From positions 1 through 18,829 of the forward strand of contig CAYWTM010000065.1 in assembly GCA_964460185.1 (NCBI GenBank): DNA of 18,829 bases, written 5' to 3'. Within the stretch, counting starts at the first letter, position 1. Each line of letters opens with the position of its first letter. This document shows positions 6,899 through 14,538 of the stretch, piece by piece. Below the pieces are notes generated by a model. The model had not been told where the DNA came from. It saw only the letters and a list, made by a program, of their open reading frames with translations, and searched no databases. Both the position numbers and the translations under genes were made by a program. The stretch comes from JAVJPJ01 sp040217295 (lineage in GTDB: Bacteria > Pseudomonadota > Alphaproteobacteria > Rhodobacterales > Rhodobacteraceae).

Positions 6899-8401
6899 AT
6901 GTCCAGAACGAAGCTCCTGTCTGTCAGCCTGTCCGCGATTGCGTTGAGCGTCGCGGCCCCCGCGTTTGCCGATGTCACGGCGGTCGAATTGTGGGCCGAA
7001 TGGCAAACCCAAAGCGCCACGATGGGTCAGGTCCTGTCGGCAACTGAAGTGGTCGAACGCGATGGAGGTCTGACGCTGTCGGGCTTTACCACCACATTTT
7101 CCGACGGCGAGGTTTCGACCGTCGGTCGCATCGATGAAATCGTCATGACGGACAACGCGGACGGCACCGTCAGCATCACGATGTCCGATACCTATGCGCT
7201 CACCATCAGCTTCATCGAAACCCGGGGCGCGCCGCCCGCCAATGTCGGGGTCGACCTGCTCAGTGAGAACCTGTTGATAACCGTTGGCGGCGTAGCCGGT
7301 GCGCGCAGCTACGACTATTCGGCCAGCTCGATCACCGTTGTCGACGGGCCGCTGACCGGCGGAAGCGGGCCACCGCCCATCATCGACATGGAAATCACCT
7401 TGAGCGACCTTGTGGCCAGTTACCTGCTGAACGGCAGTGACCCGGACAACATGTCCTATACCAGCACCTCGTCGTTTTCCGGGGCGCGCGGCATTCTGGA
7501 TGTGACCCCGCCACCGAACGAGGACGGGCATCTGAAATTCAGCTTTTCGGTCGGCGCGGTCGAGGGGGGCGGGTCGGGCACGCTGGGGAATTTCCTGATG
7601 GTCTCGGAAAACCCCGACCTTGTGCCGGCGGGCTTCGATCTGAACGGTCAGTTCACCTATGACCGGGTCAGCTACGAGGTGACCCTTGAACATCCCCGCG
7701 ATCCCTTCGCCATGTTCTACAGCAATGATGGCGGCGCGATCAGCGCCACCTTCTCGGAGACCGAGCTGGATTACGCGTTGTCGGCGGCGGGCGCGCAGGC
7801 CCGCGTGATCGTGCCGGATCTGCCGTTCCCGATCGAGGCGCAGGTGGGCAGCGCCGAGGCGTCGTTCCGTATCCCGCTGGCACCCGGCGACGCGCCGCAG
7901 GACGTGTCGGCGCGGCTGGCCTACCAGGATGTGACCTTCAGCGCGCAATTGTGGAACATGATGGATCCCATGCAGGCCTTTCCGCGCGATCCGATCACGG
8001 TGATCGCGGATCTTACGGGGGCCGTTCAGGTGACCGCCAACATCCTGGCCATGGATCCCGAAAACATGGCCGCCCCCCCGGGGGAGCTGCGTGAGCTGAG
8101 CCTGAACGAGCTTCGGATTTCCGTCGGCGGCGCCGAGTTGTCGGGAACCGGCGACATGACCTTTGCGCCCGGTCAGGCCGTCCCGATGCCGGTCGGCGCG
8201 GTCGACCTGCGCCTGGCGGGCGGCAATGCCCTGCTGGACCGTTTGCAGCAAAGCGGGCTGGTGCCGATCGAACAACTGGCCATGGCGCGGGGCATGCTGG
8301 GGGCCTTCGCCCGGCCCGGCGCCACACCCGACACGCTGGAATCCACGATCCAGTTTTCCGAAGGCGGCGGCATCAGCGCAAACGGCGTGCCATTGCGTTA
8401 A
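6899..8401 (+). CDS. Secreted DUF2125 domain-containing protein
   Basis: A 500-residue exported protein of unknown function. A Sec-type signal peptide is evident: MSRTK, a hydrophobic core LLSVSLSAIALSV, then AAPAFA with probable cleavage after Ala24. The mature N-terminus DVTAVELWAEWQ and the long beta-rich, low-cysteine body match DUF2125 proteins, which are common in Rhodobacteraceae. The C-terminal stretch (about residues 400-500) contains SGTGDMTFAPGQ, VDLRLAGGNALLDRLQQSG and an STIQFSEGGGISANG-type end. By eye this resembles the repeating strand-plus-helix pattern of AsmA/DUF945-like periplasmic proteins; that resemblance is only an impression. No transmembrane segment follows the signal, so it is probably periplasmic or attached to the outer membrane. 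It appears to be monocistronic, with an intrinsic terminator 20 bases after its TAA stop. Confidence 0.85.
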   Translation: MSRTKLLSVSLSAIALSVAAPAFADVTAVELWAEWQTQSATMGQVLSATEVVERDGGLTLSGFTTTFSDGEVSTVGRIDEIVMTDNADGTVSITMSDTYALTISFIETRGAPPANVGVDLLSENLLITVGGVAGARSYDYSASSITVVDGPLTGGSGPPPIIDMEITLSDLVASYLLNGSDPDNMSYTSTSSFSGARGILDVTPPPNEDGHLKFSFSVGAVEGGGSGTLGNFLMVSENPDLVPAGFDLNGQFTYDRVSYEVTLEHPRDPFAMFYSNDGGAISATFSETELDYALSAAGAQARVIVPDLPFPIEAQVGSAEASFRIPLAPGDAPQDVSARLAYQDVTFSAQLWNMMDPMQAFPRDPITVIADLTGAVQVTANILAMDPENMAAPPGELRELSLNELRISVGGAELSGTGDMTFAPGQAVPMPVGAVDLRLAGGNALLDRLQQSGLVPIEQLAMARGMLGAFARPGATPDTLESTIQFSEGGGISANGVPLR

Positions 8402-8420
8402 AACCGATCCGTTCCGGTCT

Positions 8421-8457
8421 CCCCGTCCGGGCCGCGTGCCTGGGCGGGGATTTCTTT
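8421..8457 (+). terminator. Intrinsic terminator after the DUF2125 gene
   Basis: CCCCGTCCGGG (8421-8431) pairs with CCTGGGCGGGG (8439-8449) over 11 positions, two of them G-U, around a seven-base loop. ATTTCTTT follows at once (8450-8457). The stem, GC content, T-run and position 20 bases after the TAA stop fit rho-independent termination. Confidence 0.75.
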
Positions 8458-8521
8458 GCCTTGCGGCCTGACCCTTGCGGCACTACCTCCGGGACAGGCC
8501 CGAGACAGGACACATCACACC

Positions 8522-9883
8522 ATGACCCAACCGCTTGCCCCATTGACCCAAGCCATACTGGATGCCGCGCGGCGCGCGGGTGCCGATCAGGCGGACGCCA
8601 TCGCGATCGATGGCACCTCGCTGAGCATTGGGGTTCTGAACGGGGCGCTCGAACAGGCGGAACGGTCCGAGGGCATCGAAATCGGCCTGCGGGTGATCGT
8701 CGGCCGGAAACAGGCCTGCGTGTCGTCCTCGGACACCCGGCCGGAGACACTGGCCGAAATGGCCGAACGGGCGGTGACCATGGCGCGGCTTGCGCCCGAT
8801 GACCCGACCGTGGGCCTTGCCGATCCCGAGGATCTGAGCCTTGTGCGTGACGGCGGCGGGCTGGATATGGCCGACCCCAACGCCGACCCCGACCCCGCCA
8901 TGCTGGAAGAGGCCGCCAAACGGGCCGAGGCCGCGGCGCTGGCCATCGCCGGCATCAGCCAGGTGCAATCGGCAAGCGCGGGGTTTTCGCGCCGCCAGGT
9001 GCATCTGGCCGCGACCAACGGGTTTTCCGGCGGGTATGAGCGCACCGACCACGGGATCAGCTGCGTGGCGATCACCGGCGAAGGCCTGAAGATGGAGCGC
9101 GACTATTTCGGCGACGGGCGCAACCATGCCGCCGACCTGATGTCACCCGAAGATATCGGGCGTATCGCGGCCGAACGCACCATCGCGCGGGCCGGTGCCC
9201 GCAAACCCCCGACCGGGGCCTATCCGGTCATCTACGACGAACGCATTTCTTCGGGCCTGATCGGCCATCTTCTGGCCGCCACCAACGGCAGTGCGATCGT
9301 GCGCGGCGCGTCCTGGGCACGCGATCTGATGGGCGAGGCTGTTCTGCCCGAAGGCCTGTCACTGATCGAGGATCCGCACCGCCCCCGCACCTCGGCCTCG
9401 CGGCCCTTCGATGCCGAAGGCCTGCCGACGACCCGGCGCGAGATCGTGTCGAACGGCGTTCTGCAAGCCTGGACGCTGGACCTGGCCACTGCACGCAAAC
9501 TGGGCCTGTCGTCCACCGCCAGCGCCGCGCGCGGCACCACCGCGCCGCCCTCGCCCAGCGTCGGCAATGTGACACTGACGCCGGGCGATACCGACCTTGC
9601 GGGGTTGCTGGCCGAGATGGGAACCGGCCTGTTGATCACGTCGATGATCGGATCCTCGATTAACGCGACCACCGGCGATTACTCGCGCGGGGCGTCCGGG
9701 TTCTNNNNNNNNNNGTTCTGGGTCGAGAACGGCGAGATCACCTATCCCGTCAATGAATGCACGGTGGCCGGAAACCTGCGCGACATGCTGCGCACGATCC
9801 GGCCCGCCAATGACGCGCGTGGGCATCTGAGCCGCGTAGTCCCGTCGCTGCTGGTCGAGGGTCTGACGATTGCCGGGGCCTGA
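8522..9883 (+). CDS. pmbA: TldE/PmbA-type subunit of the TldD/TldE metallopeptidase (contains 10-N assembly gap)
   Basis: Protein of the TldD/TldE family, whose heterodimer cleaves modified or unfolded peptides (microcin and CcdA processing in E. coli). This is the TldE/PmbA type: the HExxxH zinc motif of TldD is absent, while PmbA-like blocks are present, such as YPVIYDERISSGLIGHLLA, NGSAIVRGASWARD and TGDYSRGASGF. The sequence after the gap, FWVENGEITYPVNE and AGNLRDML, is equally typical. ATG 8522 is chosen because homologous sequence (MTQPLAPLTQAILDAARRAGAD) starts there and an AGGA box lies 11 bases upstream. Ten Ns at 9705-9714 interrupt the codons after ASGF. The frame continues on both sides, and the gap looks artificial (see findings). 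The stop overlaps the next gene by 14 bases. No tldD is in view, so its partner must be encoded elsewhere. Confidence 0.92.
   Translation: MTQPLAPLTQAILDAARRAGADQADAIAIDGTSLSIGVLNGALEQAERSEGIEIGLRVIVGRKQACVSSSDTRPETLAEMAERAVTMARLAPDDPTVGLADPEDLSLVRDGGGLDMADPNADPDPAMLEEAAKRAEAAALAIAGISQVQSASAGFSRRQVHLAATNGFSGGYERTDHGISCVAITGEGLKMERDYFGDGRNHAADLMSPEDIGRIAAERTIARAGARKPPTGAYPVIYDERISSGLIGHLLAATNGSAIVRGASWARDLMGEAVLPEGLSLIEDPHRPRTSASRPFDAEGLPTTRREIVSNGVLQAWTLDLATARKLGLSSTASAARGTTAPPSPSVGNVTLTPGDTDLAGLLAEMGTGLLITSMIGSSINATTGDYSRGASGFXXXXFWVENGEITYPVNECTVAGNLRDMLRTIRPANDARGHLSRVVPSLLVEGLTIAGA
9705..9714. other. Assembly gap (10 Ns) inside pmbA
   Basis: Ten undetermined bases. The five bases GTTCT end the left contig and begin the right one, so the two ends probably overlap and the true distance is negative. 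Collapsing the Ns plus one GTTCT copy removes 15 bases and keeps the frame. Confidence 0.95.
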
Positions 9884-10658
9884 CGCCAAGGCCGATCTGG
9901 CCTTGCTGATCGAGGCGGCCCGCGAAGCCGGCAAGATCGCACGGAGCTTTTTCCGCGAAGACCCCGAAACCTGGGACAAGGCCGATGGCGCGGGCCCGGT
10001 GACCGAGGCCGATCTGGCCGTTGACGCCATGCTGCGCGACCGGTTGATGGCCGCACGGCCCGACTATGGATGGCTGTCCGAGGAAACCGAGGACGATCCG
10101 GCAAGGCTTGACCGGGACCGGGTGTTCATCATCGATCCGATCGACGGCACACAGGCCTTCATCGAAGGGGCATCGGCCTTTGCCCATTCGCTGGCCGTCG
10201 TCGAACGCGGCCAACCCATCGCGGCGGCGGTCTACCTGCCGATCCGCGAAAAGATGTACGCCGCCGCCATTGGCCTGGGCGCCACGATGAACGCCGCCCC
10301 GATCCGCGCCAGTGCCCGCACCGAGGTTGCGGGCGCCGAATTGCTGGCCACCCGGCACACGATGACCGACGCCCATTGGCCGGGCGGCGTGCCGGCTGTC
10401 GAACGGGTCTATCGCCCGTCGCTGGCCTATCGGATGTCGCTGGTGGCCGAAGGCCGCTTCGATGGCATGGCCACGTTCCGCCCGACCTGGGAATGGGATA
10501 TCGCAGCAGGTGCCCTGATCATCACCGAAGCCGGCGGCACCGCGACCGATGGCGCCGGCGCCCCCCTGCGCTTCAACGGCGCCTTGCGGCAGGTGGCCGG
10601 GGTTCTGGCCACGGCTCCGGGTCTGCATGCGGGGTTGCTGGACCGGCGAAAGGCCTGA
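9870..10658 (+). CDS. cysQ: Inositol monophosphatase-family phosphatase, CysQ-like 3'(2'),5'-bisphosphate nucleotidase
   Basis: Mg-dependent phosphatase of 262 residues. CysQ-type enzymes hydrolyse 3'-phosphoadenosine 5'-phosphate to AMP in sulfate assimilation; related family members use inositol or histidinol phosphate. The metal-site motifs are complete: GPVTEADLAVD (42-52), WLSEE (68-72), DPIDGTQAF (89-97, with Asp89 and Asp92) and WEWDIAAGALIITEAGG (207-223, Asp210). The start is a TTG at 9870, inside the end of pmbA. No ATG occurs before residue 54, which is past the first motif, so the non-ATG start is needed. The overlap implies coupling to pmbA. The next gene begins 184 bases later with its own likely promoter. 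The family is certain; the CysQ substrate call is moderate, based on WEWDIAAG and alphaproteobacterial context, and SuhB-like or HisN-like activity is possible. Confidence 0.85.
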   Translation: MPGPDAKADLALLIEAAREAGKIARSFFREDPETWDKADGAGPVTEADLAVDAMLRDRLMAARPDYGWLSEETEDDPARLDRDRVFIIDPIDGTQAFIEGASAFAHSLAVVERGQPIAAAVYLPIREKMYAAAIGLGATMNAAPIRASARTEVAGAELLATRHTMTDAHWPGGVPAVERVYRPSLAYRMSLVAEGRFDGMATFRPTWEWDIAAGALIITEAGGTATDGAGAPLRFNGALRQVAGVLATAPGLHAGLLDRRKA

Positions 10659-10842
10659 TCTGTCTGCCGTCATGGCGGCGCGGATTTCTCGACGCGGGGA
10701 TGGGGGTGACAAGATGGGTGCAGCCTTGGCGCTGGCAAGGCTCTGCTTGCCGGGGCACATCACCTGCGCTTGACCCCGCGCCCGCAATCCCTAGGGTGCC
10801 GGCCGACCCGACCCCCTTTTTCTAGACCCGAGGTGTCCCCCC
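10659..10842. other. Intergenic region with two mutually exclusive hairpins and a promoter
   Basis: These 184 bases hold no convincing gene. Two overlapping stem-loops compete for the same CAAG segment: AGCCTTG/CAAGGCT (10722-10742) and CTGGCAAG/CTTGCCGG (10732-10753). They lie after the CysQ-like gene and before a candidate promoter at 10770-10797. No T-run follows either hairpin, so termination is uncertain. Confidence 0.3.
10770..10797 (+). promoter_or_regulatory. Candidate sigma-70-type promoter for DUF4170-waaA-lpxK
   Basis: TTGACC at 10770-10775 matches five of six -35 consensus bases. TAGGGT at 10792-10797 is a poorer -10 (three of six), at a 16-base spacing. It lies 45 bases before the DUF4170 ATG, which has a GAGGTG ribosome-binding site at 10830-10835. 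The CTTGAC...CTAG pattern is plausible for GC-rich alphaproteobacteria. Confidence 0.45.
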
Positions 10843-11088
10843 ATGCCCCAACGCCTGCATCTGGTTTTCGGCGGCGAACTTGTCGATCCGCAACGCACCG
10901 AGTTCCGCGATATCAACGACATCCATATCGTTGGCATGTTCCCCGACTACGACAGCGCGCACGCCGCCTGGAAGGCCGAGGCGCAGCGGACGGTCGACAA
11001 CGCCCATATGCGGTATTTCATTGCCGATCTTCATCGACTGCGCGATGAAGAGGCTTCGGGTTCGCCCGTCAAAGACCCTGGCCGGTAA
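10843..11088 (+). CDS. DUF4170 domain-containing protein
   Basis: Small soluble protein of 81 residues with no signal peptide or membrane segment. The sequence has strand-like LHLVFGGEL, then DIHIVGMFPDYDSAHAAWKAEAQRTVDNAHMRYFIADLHRL, where a compact alpha/beta fold of DUF4170 type is suggested. The charged tail (about residues 67-81) is probably disordered. The ATG has a good GAGGTG ribosome-binding site seven bases upstream. It is immediately upstream of waaA (13 bases between stop and start) and so heads the waaA-lpxK operon. I recall this association as common across alphaproteobacteria, which hints at a role in Kdo or lipid A assembly. No biochemical function is known to me, and none can be read from motifs. 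Confidence 0.88.
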   Translation: MPQRLHLVFGGELVDPQRTEFRDINDIHIVGMFPDYDSAHAAWKAEAQRTVDNAHMRYFIADLHRLRDEEASGSPVKDPGR

Positions 11089-11101
11089 GGCAGCGCACGC
11101 C

Positions 11102-12397
11102 ATGTCATCCTCTCTCGCCTTGGGCCTGTATCTGGCCTGGTCCCGCCGCGGCGCGGCGCGGTTTGCCGAACGCAAGCTGCGCGAACGGCTGGCCGACGGC
11201 AAGGAAGATGGCGACCGCCTGGACGAACGTCGCGGCATCGCGGTGCGGGCCCGGCCCAAGGGCCCGCTCATCTGGTTTCATGCCGCCAGCGTGGGTGAAT
11301 CCCTTGCGCTGCTGGAATTGATCCGGCTGCTGTTGGAAGACCGTCCCGAATTGACGGTCCTGGTCACGACCGGGACCGTCACGTCGGCCGGCGTCATGGC
11401 GGACAGGTTGCCCGAAAGGGCCATTCACCAGTTCGTTCCGCTGGACGCGGGCGTGTTCGTGAACCGGTTTCTGGATCATTGGCGGCCCGATCTCGCGGTC
11501 TGGACCGAAAGCGAGTTGTGGCCGACGCTGATTTGCGAAACCCATGCACGCGGCATCCCCATGTTGCTGGTGAACGCGCGCATGTCTAAGGCCTCCCATG
11601 ACAAGTGGCGCTTCCTGCGCGGCATGGCGGGTAGCTTGTTGCGGCGGTTCGATCTGGCGCTGGTGCAAGACAGCCTGACCGAGATCTACCTGCGGCGCCT
11701 GGGCATGCCCGAACGCCGGATGGAAGTGACTGGAACCCTGAAAGAGGGGGCGGCCGCCCTGCCTGCGAACAACGCGGAATTGGCAGCACTGCGTGCCGAA
11801 CTGGGCGGGCGTCCGACATGGCTTGCCGCCTCGACCCATCCGGGCGAAGAGGTCAAGGTGCTGGACGCGCATCGCACCGCGTTGCGCACCAACCCGCGAC
11901 TGATGTTGCTTCTCGTGCCTCGCCACGCCGATCGTGGGGACGAGATCGCCGCTCTGCTGGACGAAGGCGGGTGGAACTACACCCGCCGCAGCGCCGGGGA
12001 CGGGCCCGAGCCCGAAGCGCAGGTGTACCTGGCGGACACGATGGGCGAGCTGGGCCTTTGGTACCGGCTGGCTGCCGTCAGCTTCGTGGGGGGGTCGCTG
12101 GAACCCATCGGGGGTCACAACCCGTTCGAACCCGCTGCCCTCGGGTCCGCGATCCTGCATGGGCCCTATGTCACCAATTTCGTGGATATCTACCAGCGCC
12201 TGACCGAAGCGCGCGCGGCGCGGCTGGTATCGGCCCCCAACACCCTTGCGGAAGAGGTGGATCAACTCTTGTCCCCGGACCGCGCGGCGGCCATGGCCCA
12301 TGCCGCGTGGGAGGTGGTGTCCGCGGGCGCAGGTGTGAATGATCGGGCAAAAGAGGTGCTGCTGGACAAGCTGGACAGCGGTTCGGGGCGCGGGTGA
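11102..12397 (+). CDS. waaA: 3-deoxy-D-manno-octulosonic acid (Kdo) transferase
   Basis: Inner-membrane-associated GT-B glycosyltransferase that adds Kdo from CMP-Kdo to lipid IVA. The length of 431 residues is normal. Marker blocks: FHAASVGES (59-67, with the catalytic base Glu66 in the conserved ASVGE), TESELWP (136-142), LVNARMS (157-163), TGTLKEG (211-217, normally TGNLK) and the CMP-sugar-binding GGSLEPIGGHNPFEPA (331-346). The short hydrophobic N-terminus (SLALGLYLAW) fits the usual membrane anchor. ATG 11102 is chosen since the frame upstream is only a shadow of the DUF4170 gene. It follows that gene by 13 bases and overlaps lpxK by one base (TGATG). Whether it adds one Kdo or two cannot be told from sequence. 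Confidence 0.96.
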   Translation: MSSSLALGLYLAWSRRGAARFAERKLRERLADGKEDGDRLDERRGIAVRARPKGPLIWFHAASVGESLALLELIRLLLEDRPELTVLVTTGTVTSAGVMADRLPERAIHQFVPLDAGVFVNRFLDHWRPDLAVWTESELWPTLICETHARGIPMLLVNARMSKASHDKWRFLRGMAGSLLRRFDLALVQDSLTEIYLRRLGMPERRMEVTGTLKEGAAALPANNAELAALRAELGGRPTWLAASTHPGEEVKVLDAHRTALRTNPRLMLLLVPRHADRGDEIAALLDEGGWNYTRRSAGDGPEPEAQVYLADTMGELGLWYRLAAVSFVGGSLEPIGGHNPFEPAALGSAILHGPYVTNFVDIYQRLTEARAARLVSAPNTLAEEVDQLLSPDRAAAMAHAAWEVVSAGAGVNDRAKEVLLDKLDSGSGRG

Positions 12398-13380
12398 TGC
12401 GCGCCCCGGCCTTCTGGCACGAACCGCCCGGCATCTTGTCGACCCTGCTGTCACCCATTGGCGCGGTCTACGGTGCCGCCACACGCAGGCGCCTGGCGCG
12501 CGGGGCGCGGCTGGGCGTCGGGGTTCCGGTGATCTGCGTGGGCAACATCAATGCGGGCGGAACCGGGAAAACACCCACCGTCATCGCCATGGCGCAACAT
12601 TTGCAGGCGCGCGGCCTGGCCGTTCACGCCGTCACTCGCGGCTATGGCGGAAAGGTGGAGGGACCCGCACAGGTCGATCCGCGCACCCAAACCGCCGACG
12701 AAACCGGGGACGAGGCGCTGTTGCTGGCTGCATTCCTGCCCACATGGGTTGCCAAGGACCGGGCAGACGGCGCCAGGGCGGCCGCAAAAGCAGGGGCGCA
12801 GGTCATCGTGCTGGACGACGGGTTCCAGAACCCGGCCCTCGCCCATGACCTGTCGCTGGTGGTGGTGGACGCAGCCCGCGGGTTCGGAAATGGCCATGTC
12901 ATTCCCGCCGGCCCCCTGCGCGAACCGGTGGCACAGGGCCTTAAACGGGCGGATCTGCTGCTGTCCATCGGCCCGGACGCGGCGCAGGCCCGGTTTGCCG
13001 CGACATGGGGGGAACAGATCCCGGTGCCGCATGTCGCGGGGCATCTCGAACCCTTGCCGACGGGTCTTCCGCTGCAGGGGGTGCCGGTCCTGGCCTTTGC
13101 GGGCATCGGCCACCCCGAAAAGTTCTTTTCGACGCTCAAGGCCATGGGGGCCGATCTTCGTGGCACCCATGCGCTGGCCGATCATCAACCCCTGACCGAA
13201 CCCCTGATGACCCGGCTCCTGCGCGAGGCGCGCGCCATCGGCGCCCAGGTGGTGACGACCGAAAAGGACGCGGTGCGGCTGCCACCGGCGTTGCGCGCGC
13301 AGGTCATGACGGTTCCGGTCCGGCTGGAGATCGCCGATTGGGCGGTGATCGACCGGGCGCTGGATCGCATCCTGCCCTAG
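12397..13380 (+). CDS. lpxK: Tetraacyldisaccharide 4'-kinase
   Basis: Kinase that phosphorylates the 4' position of lipid A disaccharide at the cytoplasmic face of the inner membrane. It is 327 residues long, as is usual. The P-loop is VGNINAGGTGKTPTV (about 48-62), an atypical Walker A characteristic of LpxK. DDGFQNPAL follows, where most LpxK read DDGFQH, so the residue after Gln is Asn here. Other family blocks are HVIPAGPLREP, FAGIGHPEKFF and VVTTEKDAVRLP. A hydrophobic N-terminal helix (ILSTLLSPIGAVYGAAT) probably lies on the membrane. ATG 12397 shares its A with the waaA stop (TGATG). An in-frame GTG at 12394 could add one residue, but the ATG is preferred. The stop lies in a CCTAGG palindrome facing the convergent CoA-transferase gene. 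Confidence 0.95.
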   Translation: MRAPAFWHEPPGILSTLLSPIGAVYGAATRRRLARGARLGVGVPVICVGNINAGGTGKTPTVIAMAQHLQARGLAVHAVTRGYGGKVEGPAQVDPRTQTADETGDEALLLAAFLPTWVAKDRADGARAAAKAGAQVIVLDDGFQNPALAHDLSLVVVDAARGFGNGHVIPAGPLREPVAQGLKRADLLLSIGPDAAQARFAATWGEQIPVPHVAGHLEPLPTGLPLQGVPVLAFAGIGHPEKFFSTLKAMGADLRGTHALADHQPLTEPLMTRLLREARAIGAQVVTTEKDAVRLPPALRAQVMTVPVRLEIADWAVIDRALDRILP

Positions 13381-13403
13381 GCCCGCACGAAAGCCGGCCT
13401 AGG
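13376..13403. terminator. Inverted repeat CCTAGGCC/GGCCTAGG between convergent genes
   Basis: CCTAGGCC (13376-13383) and GGCCTAGG (13396-13403) form an eight-base perfect stem with a 12-base loop, spanning the whole 18-base gap between the lpxK and CoA-transferase stops. Both TAG stop codons lie within the repeat arms. It could act as a bidirectional terminator, but no T-run follows on either side. Confidence 0.35.
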
Positions 13404-14538
13404 CCCGTGGGCTGAACCCGGTCAGATCGTCATCTTCGCCAAGGGTCGGGGCAGGCCGATCCAGCGCGATATCGGCATCGGAAAAGCGGAACGGCGGGCG
13501 CACGCCCGGCACCCCGTCAAGATCCATCTGCATGCCGCGCGCCTTGACCTGCGGATCGTCGAACACCTCGGCCAGGTCGTTGATGGGTCCTGCCGGCACA
13601 CCGTCGGCTTCGCAGGCGGCCAGCAGTTCGGCCTTTGATCGCTGCATGGTCGCCTCGGTCAGCCGGCGGGTCATCTCGTCGCGGTTCGCGATACGGTCGG
13701 CATTGGTCAGAAACGCGGGCGCGGTGGCCATGTCGTCCAGACCCAGAAGCCGGCAAAGCCGCTGATATTGAGGGTCATTTCCGGTCGCGATGATGATCCA
13801 GCCATCGGAACAATCGAAAACCTGGTAGGGCGTCAGGTTCTGATGCGCATTGCCGATGCGTTCTGGTGCCTTACCGGTCGTCAGGTAGTTCATCGCCTGG
13901 TTGGCCATGAAGGCCGTCGCCACATCCAGAAGGCTCATGTCGATATGCTGCCCGCGCCCGGTCTGGTCGCGCAGATGCAGCGCGGCCAGGATCGCGTTCA
14001 CGGAATACAGGCCCGTCAGAATATCGGTGACCGCAACGCCGACCTTTTGCGGCTGCCCCTCGGGCGCGCCGGTCACCGACATGAGGCCGGACATGCCCTG
14101 GATGATGTAGTCATAGCCCGCGCGGTGCGCATACGGGCCGGTCTGCCCGAACCCGGTGATCGAGCAATAGATCAGACCGGGATTGACCGCCCTGAGGCTT
14201 TCGTAGTCGAGCCCGTATTTCGCCAGCCCGCCGAGCTTGAAGTTCTCGATCAGGACATCCGCTTCGGCAGCCAGCGCCAGAACCCGCGCGCGACCCTCCT
14301 GGGTGCGGAAATCTGCCGTGACCGATTTCTTGCCCCTGTTGCAGGAATGGAAATAGCTGGCCGAGACATCGTGCCCGCGTTCCACGAAGGGCGGGCCCCA
14401 CCGGCGGGTATCGTCGCCCCCGGGGGCCTCGACCTTGATGACCTCGGCCCCCAGATCGGCAAGCGTCTGACCGGCCCATGGGCCGGCCAGGATGCGCGCC
14501 AGTTCAAGCACCCGGACGCCGTTCAGCGGGGCTGTCAT
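13399..14538 (-). CDS. Class III CoA-transferase (CaiB/BaiF family)
   Basis: Family III CoA-transferase of 379 residues, moving CoA between acyl groups (formyl-CoA, carnitinyl-CoA, succinyl-CoA and similar). Conserved blocks are LNGVRVLELARILAGPWAGQ (5-24), ADLGAEVIKVEAPGGDDTRRWGP (27-49), IENFKLGGLAKYGLDY (97-112), ITGFGQTGPYAHRAGYD (127-143) and GVAVTDILTGLYSV (167-180). Asp172 corresponds to the catalytic aspartate that forms the acyl anhydride in formyl-CoA transferase. The C-terminal ADGVPAGPINDLAEVFDDPQV is equally typical. Its ATG overlaps the stop of the upstream DsbA-like gene (ATGA), so it is translated as part of the DUF721-DsbA-CoA-transferase unit. Substrates cannot be inferred. 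Residues look intact, so an active enzyme is expected. Confidence 0.94.
   Translation of the reverse strand: MTAPLNGVRVLELARILAGPWAGQTLADLGAEVIKVEAPGGDDTRRWGPPFVERGHDVSASYFHSCNRGKKSVTADFRTQEGRARVLALAAEADVLIENFKLGGLAKYGLDYESLRAVNPGLIYCSITGFGQTGPYAHRAGYDYIIQGMSGLMSVTGAPEGQPQKVGVAVTDILTGLYSVNAILAALHLRDQTGRGQHIDMSLLDVATAFMANQAMNYLTTGKAPERIGNAHQNLTPYQVFDCSDGWIIIATGNDPQYQRLCRLLGLDDMATAPAFLTNADRIANRDEMTRRLTEATMQRSKAELLAACEADGVPAGPINDLAEVFDDPQVKARGMQMDLDGVPGVRPPFRFSDADIALDRPAPTLGEDDDLTGFSPRA

Noticed and set aside
6866..8275. A 469-codon open frame on the minus strand opposite the DUF2125 gene
   Set aside because: Its translation is rich in Arg, Gly, His and Gln with no motif, as expected for an antisense shadow in GC-rich DNA; the plus-strand gene has a signal peptide and a terminator.
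8459..8481. CCTTGCGGC direct repeat upstream of pmbA as a promoter or operator
   Set aside because: The nine-base repeat is 14 bases apart and could supply a -35 (TTGCGG), but no acceptable -10 lies 16-18 bases downstream; chance repeats are common in such GC-rich DNA.
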